A stretch of DNA of 11,040 nucleotides from contig JAJFMR010000061.1 in assembly GCA_020696915.1 (NCBI GenBank), forward strand, positions 1 to 11,040, in the 5' to 3' direction. The notes beneath the pieces were generated by a model. That model had not been told where the DNA came from. It was given only the letters and a program-made list of their open reading frames with translations, and did no database searches. The stretch's first letter is position 1. Every line of letters starts with the position of its first letter. A program made the translations under genes and the position numbers. Origin of the DNA: Rhizobiaceae bacterium (GTDB taxonomy: Bacteria; Pseudomonadota; Alphaproteobacteria; Rhizobiales; Rhizobiaceae). Shown here piece after piece: positions 6,374 to 11,040 of the stretch.

Positions 6374-6405
6374 GGGCGCCGGAAGGCGGCCGTCCAGGAA
6401 CACAG
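6374..6405 (+). other. gmaS-mgdA spacer with possible small GNRA-loop hairpin
   Basis: CGCC-GGAA-GGCG (6377-6388) can fold as a 4-base-pair stem with a GGAA tetraloop, extendable by two G-C pairs across a bulge. It is followed by AGGAA (6396-6400), the ribosome binding site of mgdA. It might affect mRNA stability between the ligase and dehydrogenase parts of the operon, but it is short enough to be chance. Confidence 0.2.
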
Positions 6406-7656
6406 ATGCGGTACTCGATACTCTCGCTAGCCCGCGGCGCGCTCGCCGGACACCGCAACTGGCCGCGCGCCTGGCGTGACCCGTCGCCGAAGCGGCGCTA
6501 CGACGTGGTGGTGATCGGCGGCGGCGGCCATGGTCTCGCCACCGCCTTCTATCTTGCGCGCGAGTTCGGAATCAGGAACGTCGCCGTGCTGGAGAAGGGA
6601 TGGATCGGCTCGGGGAATGCCGGCCGCAACACTACCATCATCCGGTCCAACTACCTGCTGCCCGGCAACATCGGCTTCTACGAGCTGTCCATGAAGCTCT
6701 GGGAGCGGATCGAGCAGGATCTCAACTACAACGCCATGGTCAGCCAGCGCGGCGTCATCAACCTCTACCATTCGGACGGGCAGCGCGACGCCTTCGCGCG
6801 CCGCGGCAACGCGATGCGCATCAACGGCATCGACGCCGAGCTGCTCGATCTGGCGGCGCTCCGCAAGATGCTGCCCTTCCTCAATTACGACCATGCCCGC
6901 TTTCCGGTGATGGGCGGCCTCCTGCAGCGCCGCGGCGGAACCGCCAGGCACGATGCCGTCGTCTGGGGGTATGCCCGCGCCGCCGACCGGCTGGGCGTGG
7001 ACATCATCCAGAATTGCGAAGTCACGGGCTTCGTCCGGGAGAACGGCCGCATCACCGGCGTCGAGACGACGCGGGGAGAAATCGGCGCCGCCAAAGTCGG
7101 CATGGCGGTTGCGGGCAACAGCTCGCGCGTCGCCGCCATGGCAGGGATGAAGCTGCCGATCGAGAGCCATGTGCTGCAGGCCTTCGTCTCGGAGGCGATC
7201 AAGCCGCTGCTGCCGGGCGTGCTGACCTTCGGCGCCGGACATTTTTACGTCAGCCAGTCGGACAAGGGCGGTCTGGTGTTCGGCGGAGATATCGACGGCT
7301 ACAACTCCTACGCGCAACGCGGCAACATGCCGGTGATGGAAGACGTCTGCGAAGGCGGCATGGCGATCATGCCGATGATCGGGCGGGTGCGGCTCCTGCG
7401 TCAGTGGGGCGGCATCATGGACATGTCGATGGACGGCTCGCCGATCATCGACCGGACGCCGCTGGACGGGCTCTATCTCAATGCCGGCTGGTGCTATGGC
7501 GGCTTCAAGGCGACGCCTGCCTCGGGTCTGGTCTTCGCGCATCTCATGGCTCGCGACGAGACCCATCCCGAGGCGCGGCGCTTCCGGCTGGACCGCTTCA
7601 GGCGCGGCGCCATGATCGACGAAAAAGGGCAGGGCGCCCAACCCAATCTGCACTGA
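6406..7656 (+). CDS. mgdA: N-methylglutamate dehydrogenase subunit A (sarcosine oxidase beta-like FAD protein)
   Basis: 416 residues, full length for the SoxB family. The start ATG at 6406 has AGGAA 5 bases upstream and gives the usual N-terminus; the frame is open further into gmaS but that part looks non-coding. The FAD-binding Rossmann fold begins at DVVVIGGGGHGLATAFYL (33-50), followed by EKGWIGSGNAGRNTTIIRSN (63-82), which binds the flavin. GGTARHDAV (177-185) contains His182, which probably corresponds to the histidine covalently bound to FMN in heterotetrameric sarcosine oxidase. The C-terminus has the family's GWCYGGFKATPASG motif and ends EKGQGAQPNLH. In this operon it should oxidise the N-methyl C-N bond of N-methylglutamate. 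Sequence alone cannot separate it from sarcosine oxidase beta; linkage to mgs and gmaS decides the name. Confidence 0.87.
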   Translation: MRYSILSLARGALAGHRNWPRAWRDPSPKRRYDVVVIGGGGHGLATAFYLAREFGIRNVAVLEKGWIGSGNAGRNTTIIRSNYLLPGNIGFYELSMKLWERIEQDLNYNAMVSQRGVINLYHSDGQRDAFARRGNAMRINGIDAELLDLAALRKMLPFLNYDHARFPVMGGLLQRRGGTARHDAVVWGYARAADRLGVDIIQNCEVTGFVRENGRITGVETTRGEIGAAKVGMAVAGNSSRVAAMAGMKLPIESHVLQAFVSEAIKPLLPGVLTFGAGHFYVSQSDKGGLVFGGDIDGYNSYAQRGNMPVMEDVCEGGMAIMPMIGRVRLLRQWGGIMDMSMDGSPIIDRTPLDGLYLNAGWCYGGFKATPASGLVFAHLMARDETHPEARRFRLDRFRRGAMIDEKGQGAQPNLH

Positions 7657-7672
7657 CGGGACGGACGAAGAA

Positions 7673-7981
7673 ATGCGCATCCCATGTCCCTTCTGCGGCG
7701 AACGGGAGTCCGGCGAGTTCAGCTATCTGGGCGACGCCGCGCCGCGCCGCCCCTCCTATTCGGCGGAAGCAGCCGAGATTGCGGCGCCAGTCGCGGACGC
7801 CTTCTATGAGTATGTCTACCTGCGCGACAATCGGGCGGGCGAGATGCGGGAGTACTGGTACCACGGCGGCGGCTGCCGGGCCTGGCTGATTGCCAGCCGC
7901 GATACGCTGACCCACGAATTCCGAACGGTCGAGCCCGCGGCCGGGGCCGGTGCACGCCCCACCTCCGTGGAGCGACCGTGA
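7673..7981 (+). CDS. mgdB: N-methylglutamate dehydrogenase subunit B (sarcosine oxidase delta-like zinc protein)
   Basis: 102 residues. CPFCGERE near the N-terminus (C5, C8) and HGGGCRAW later (H64, C68) supply the Cys-Cys-His-Cys zinc site of the SoxD family, and EFSYLGDA, YVYLRDN and EYWYHGGGC are the usual flanking strands. In sarcosine oxidase the delta subunit is a small zinc-containing structural subunit without redox cofactors; the same role is inferred here. The gene starts 16 bases after mgdA and its TGA (7979-7981) overlaps the start of the next gene by one or four bases, depending on which start is used. The short Ala/Pro-rich tail (88-102) is not conserved-looking and also carries the ribosome binding site for mgdC. 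Confidence 0.85.
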   Translation: MRIPCPFCGERESGEFSYLGDAAPRRPSYSAEAAEIAAPVADAFYEYVYLRDNRAGEMREYWYHGGGCRAWLIASRDTLTHEFRTVEPAAGAGARPTSVERP

Positions 7982-10900
7982 TGGCCGATCTGACCCATTC
8001 CCCGGCGCTGGAGCGCTCACGTCCGCTCGAGCGGGGGAACCCGACGGCAGCGACATCGCAGCCAAACCGGCTCGCCGCCGGTGGGCTGATCGACCGCTCG
8101 CTGCCGCTTTCGTTCACCTTCGACGGGCATCGGATGGAAGGCTACGGCGGCGACACGCTGGCTTCCGCGCTCGTGGCGAACGGGGTGCGTCTCGTCGGCC
8201 GTTCCTTCAAGTACCACCGGCCGCGCGGTATTTTCACGGCCGGCCCCGAGGAGCCGAGCGCGCTGGTCGAGCTGCGCGGCGGCGCCCATCGCGAGCCCAA
8301 CACCAAGGCGACCATGGTGGAGCTTCACGAGGGGCTGGACGCCGCGAGCCAGAACCGCTGGCCATCTCTGCGCTACGACGTGGGCGCGGTGAACTCGCTG
8401 CTGTCGCCATTTTTCGTCGCGGGTTTCTACTACAAGACGTTCATGTGGCCGGCGAGGTTCTGGGAGACGCTCTACGAGCCTCTCATTCGCCGTGCCGCCG
8501 GTCTCGGGCGCGCGAGCGGCGTGGCCGATCCCGACCACTACGAGAAGGCATGGGCACATTGCGATGTGCTGGTTGCCGGCGGCGGCCCCGCCGGTCTGTC
8601 GGCAGCCCTTGCCGCAGGTCGGGCCGGCGCAAGGGTGATCCTGTGCGACGACGGTTCGCTTCCGGGTGGACGGCTGTTGTCGGAGGACTTCGAGATCGGC
8701 GGCCGTTCCGCTGTCGACTGGGCGAGGGATGCCGTCACCGAGCTCGCATCGCTGACCAACGTTCGCCTGATGATGCGCACCTCGGTGTTCGGCGTCTATG
8801 ACGGTGGGACCTATGGTGCGCTGCAGCGGGTCGCCGACCACCTGCCGGCGCCGCCGCGCCATCAGCCACGCCAGCGCCTGTGGCGGATCGTCGCCAGACG
8901 CTGCGTGGTTGCCGGCGGCGCCATCGAACGCCCGATCGTCTTTCCGGGCAACGACCGACCCGGCGTCATGATGGCTTCGGCGGTGCGCACCTATGTGAAC
9001 CGCTTCGGGGCGCTGCCGGGGCGTCAGGTCGCCGTCTTCACCAACAATGACGATGGCTGGCGGACGGTCGAGACGGTCCGGCGCGCCGGCGCCGAGATCG
9101 CCGCGGTGATCGATCCGCGCGGCAGGGTGCCCGAGCGTCATCGGGCAAGTGCCGCGCGCGTGCCTTTCATCGCTGGCATGGTGACGAAGGCGAAAGGCGG
9201 GGCCGCCGGCCTGCGCGAAATCGAAGTGACGGCAAACGACGGCAGCAGGCGGACGATCGCCGCCGATTGCCTCGCCGTGTCAGGCGGCTGGAACCCCGAC
9301 CTCGGACTGTCGAGCCATCAGCGCGGCCGGCCGGCCTGGCGTGACGACATAGCCGCATTTGTTCCCGGCAGGTGCCCGCCCGGAATGAGCGTCGCCGGCG
9401 CGGCGAACGGCGCACTGTCACTGGCGGCGGCCCTTCGGGAGGGCCATGACGCCGGCCGCACGGCGGCCGTCGACTGCGGTGCTCGAGGGGCAACCGGCGA
9501 CGCGCCGGAGACCGGTGATGCGAGCGATGGCTTCTCGATCAGGCCGCTCTGGCATGTGAAGGCGGCCGGCAAGGCATTCGTCGATCTCCAGCATGATGTC
9601 ACGGCTGCCGACATCCAGCTCGCCGCGCGCGAGGGCTTCGATTCGGTCGAGCACCTGAAGCGTTACACCACGCTCGGCATGGCGACCGACCAGGGCAAGA
9701 CGTCGAACGTCAACGGTCTCGCCATCCTTGCCGAGGCGCGCGGCAAGACGATCCCGGAAACCGGCACCACGATCTACCGTCCGCCGCATGTGCCGGTGGC
9801 GATCGCTGCCTTCGCCGGGCACAATCGCAACGAGAACTTCCATGCGGTCCGCCTGCCGCCGTCGCACCACTGGGCGGCCCGCCGTGGCGCGGTTTTCGTG
9901 GATGTCGGCCTCTGGAAGCGGGCGCAGTGGTATCCGGTTGCCGGTGAGACGGACTGGCTGCAGTCGGTCAGCCGCGAGGTGCGCGCGGTGCGCGGCGGTG
10001 TGGGCTTCTGCGACGTCTCGACGCTCGGCAAGATCGACGTGCATGGCAGCGACGCCGGGGTTTTCCTCGACCGGGTCTACGTCAACACTTTTTCCACCCT
10101 CGCCGTCGGCAAGGCGCGCTACGGTCTGATGCTGCGCGAGGACGGCCTCGTCATGGACGACGGCACCACTTCGAGGCTGGCCGAACACCACTATTTCGTG
10201 ACGACGACCACGGCCAAGGCCGGGCCGGTGATGCAGCATCTCGAATTCTGCCGCCAGGTGTTGTGGCCCGAACTCGACGTGCAGCTGAGTTCGGCGACGG
10301 ACCAGTGGGCGCAGTTCTCCATCGCCGGGCCACGCACGCGCGATCTCCTGCGCAAGCTGGTCGAGCCGTCCGAGGATCTTTCCAACGAAGGCTTTCCGTT
10401 CATGGGCGCCCGCGAGGTCCGGCTGCGGGGGGGCATGCCCGCCCGGCTGTTCCGGATATCGTTCTCGGGCGAACTGGCATTCGAGCTGGCCGTGCCGGCG
10501 CTCCATGGAGAAGCGCTCGCCGACAATCTCATGGCGGTCGGCGGTGAGTTCGGCGTCGTACCTTACGGCACCGAGGCCCTCGGTGTCATGCGCATCGAGA
10601 AAGGTCATGTCGCCGGTCCCGAACTGAACGGCATGACGACGGCGGGCGACCTCGGCTTTGAAAGGATGATGTCGCGCAAGAAGGACTATGTCGGGCGCGT
10701 CATGGCCGGCCGCGAGGAACTGCTGCGGGCCGACCGGCAGGTGGTGACCGGCATCAGGCCGGTCGACCGGCAGCGGCGGCTGCGCTCGGGCGCGCATCTC
10801 ATCCGGAGCGGCGCAGCGCCGGGGCCGCTGACCGACGAGGGTTATGTCACATCAGTCTGCTTCTCGCCGATGCTGGAGCAGTGGATCGGGCTGGGTCTGG

Positions 10901-11028
10901 TGACAAGCGGACGTGAGCGGCACGGGGAAATCGTGCGGGCTCATGATCCGCTGCGCGGCGAGGACTACGAGGTGGAGCTCTGCAATCCCGTCTTCTACGA
11001 TCCGGAAGGAGGACGCCAGCGTGCCTGA
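7981..11028 (+). CDS. mgdC: N-methylglutamate dehydrogenase subunit C (sarcosine oxidase alpha-like, NAD and folate binding)
   Basis: 1015 residues from ATG 7981; a GTG at 7978 in the same frame is possible, but GGAG (7969-7972) is 8 bases from the ATG and only 5 from the GTG. Domains in order: a hydrophilic N-terminus (1-38); a 2Fe-2S-ferredoxin-like module (about 42-115, FTFDGHRMEGYGGDTLASAL, FKYHRPRG) with no cysteines, hence no cluster; an NAD(P)-binding Rossmann domain starting DVLVAGGGPAGLSAAL (195-210); an Ala/Gly-rich linker (490-518); the conserved KTSNVNGL / AFAGHNRNENFHAVR region (573-624); then GcvT-type tetrahydrofolate-binding (about 625-910) and C-terminal barrel (915-1010) domains. 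It should accept the methyl carbon from N-methylglutamate oxidation as methylene-tetrahydrofolate. TGATG overlap with mgdB indicates coupled translation. Confidence 0.88.
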   Translation: MADLTHSPALERSRPLERGNPTAATSQPNRLAAGGLIDRSLPLSFTFDGHRMEGYGGDTLASALVANGVRLVGRSFKYHRPRGIFTAGPEEPSALVELRGGAHREPNTKATMVELHEGLDAASQNRWPSLRYDVGAVNSLLSPFFVAGFYYKTFMWPARFWETLYEPLIRRAAGLGRASGVADPDHYEKAWAHCDVLVAGGGPAGLSAALAAGRAGARVILCDDGSLPGGRLLSEDFEIGGRSAVDWARDAVTELASLTNVRLMMRTSVFGVYDGGTYGALQRVADHLPAPPRHQPRQRLWRIVARRCVVAGGAIERPIVFPGNDRPGVMMASAVRTYVNRFGALPGRQVAVFTNNDDGWRTVETVRRAGAEIAAVIDPRGRVPERHRASAARVPFIAGMVTKAKGGAAGLREIEVTANDGSRRTIAADCLAVSGGWNPDLGLSSHQRGRPAWRDDIAAFVPGRCPPGMSVAGAANGALSLAAALREGHDAGRTAAVDCGARGATGDAPETGDASDGFSIRPLWHVKAAGKAFVDLQHDVTAADIQLAAREGFDSVEHLKRYTTLGMATDQGKTSNVNGLAILAEARGKTIPETGTTIYRPPHVPVAIAAFAGHNRNENFHAVRLPPSHHWAARRGAVFVDVGLWKRAQWYPVAGETDWLQSVSREVRAVRGGVGFCDVSTLGKIDVHGSDAGVFLDRVYVNTFSTLAVGKARYGLMLREDGLVMDDGTTSRLAEHHYFVTTTTAKAGPVMQHLEFCRQVLWPELDVQLSSATDQWAQFSIAGPRTRDLLRKLVEPSEDLSNEGFPFMGAREVRLRGGMPARLFRISFSGELAFELAVPALHGEALADNLMAVGGEFGVVPYGTEALGVMRIEKGHVAGPELNGMTTAGDLGFERMMSRKKDYVGRVMAGREELLRADRQVVTGIRPVDRQRRLRSGAHLIRSGAAPGPLTDEGYVTSVCFSPMLEQWIGLGLVTSGRERHGEIVRAHDPLRGEDYEVELCNPVFYDPEGGRQRA
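11006..11012 (+). promoter_or_regulatory. Ribosome binding site of mgdD
   Basis: AAGGAGG lies inside the 3' end of mgdC, 8 bases before the GTG at 11021. It is the best Shine-Dalgarno match in the window and supports a gene start just before the mgdC stop. Confidence 0.75.
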
Positions 11029-11040
11029 GCTTGCCTGGAC
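11021..11040 (+). CDS. mgdD: Start of N-methylglutamate dehydrogenase subunit D (sarcosine oxidase gamma-like), truncated by window end
   Basis: Only six complete codons are visible (VPELAW, the first read as Met from GTG). They overlap the mgdC stop (11026-11028) by 8 bases and follow a perfect AAGGAGG. The name comes only from gene order: in soxBDAG and mgdABCD operons the small gamma subunit follows the alpha subunit. Nothing in the visible residues is diagnostic. Confidence 0.55.

Noticed and set aside
6313..6405. Longer mgdA start inside gmaS
   Set aside because: The extra 31 residues are out-of-frame gmaS sequence, and the ATG at 6406 gives the usual SoxB-type N-terminus with its own ribosome binding site.
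6600..7889. 429-codon plus-strand frame overlapping mgdA and mgdB
   Set aside because: It is an Arg/Ala/His-rich out-of-frame shadow crossing two genes with clear family motifs.
8017..10797. Two long minus-strand open frames (8017-9141 and 9418-10797)
   Set aside because: Both are antisense to the continuous, motif-rich mgdC; they lack recognisable domains and are expected from third-position GC bias.
6406..11028. Plain heterotetrameric sarcosine oxidase (soxBDAG)
   Set aside because: Homology cannot exclude it, but direct continuation from mgsABC-gmaS in a single tight operon makes N-methylglutamate dehydrogenase the better reading. Activity would have to be tested to be certain.

Overview
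The window is high-GC DNA from an alphaproteobacterium, most likely of the Rhizobiales (Hyphomicrobiales; Mesorhizobium/Sinorhizobium-like). This rests on general sequence resemblance and on the glxBCD/soxBDAG-type gene order seen in that group, not on a database search. Every convincing gene lies on the plus strand. Coding density is very high, and I see no RNA gene, insertion sequence or CRISPR array.

Left region (1-1923): the C-terminal half of a PLP-dependent O-acetylhomoserine sulfhydrylase-like (MetY-type) enzyme is translationally coupled through an ATGA overlap to a small DUF861/EutQ-like cupin. After a 186-base gap comes an XRE-type regulator with a C-terminal cupin effector domain.

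Control region (1924-2027): a perfect 10-base inverted repeat with a 7-base spacer abuts a good sigma70-type promoter (TTGAGT-17-TAGGAT). The two lie just upstream of the first gene of the long operon. This is the best candidate for the switch of the system.

Operon (2028-11040, running off the right edge): seven tightly packed genes plus the first codons of an eighth. Three encode a split glutamate-synthase-like enzyme: class II amidotransferase, GXGXG domain and FMN domain (mgsA, mgsB, mgsC). Next is a glutamine-synthetase-like ligase (gmaS). Then come homologues of the beta, delta and alpha subunits of heterotetrameric sarcosine oxidase (mgdA, mgdB, mgdC) and the start of the gamma subunit (mgdD).

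Taken one at a time these genes would be named glutamate synthase, glutamine synthetase III and sarcosine oxidase. Together they form the indirect N-methylglutamate (NMG) pathway of methylamine use. GmaS joins methylamine to glutamate with ATP, giving gamma-glutamylmethylamide. MgsABC converts that to N-methylglutamate. MgdABCD oxidises N-methylglutamate back to glutamate and passes the methyl carbon to tetrahydrofolate as a C1 unit. The net result is ammonium or amino nitrogen plus C1-folate. The pathway is known; the points that may be new are the regulator/operator pair, the PLP-enzyme-cupin neighbours, the cysteine-free FMN subunit and the same-frame layout of mgsABC.
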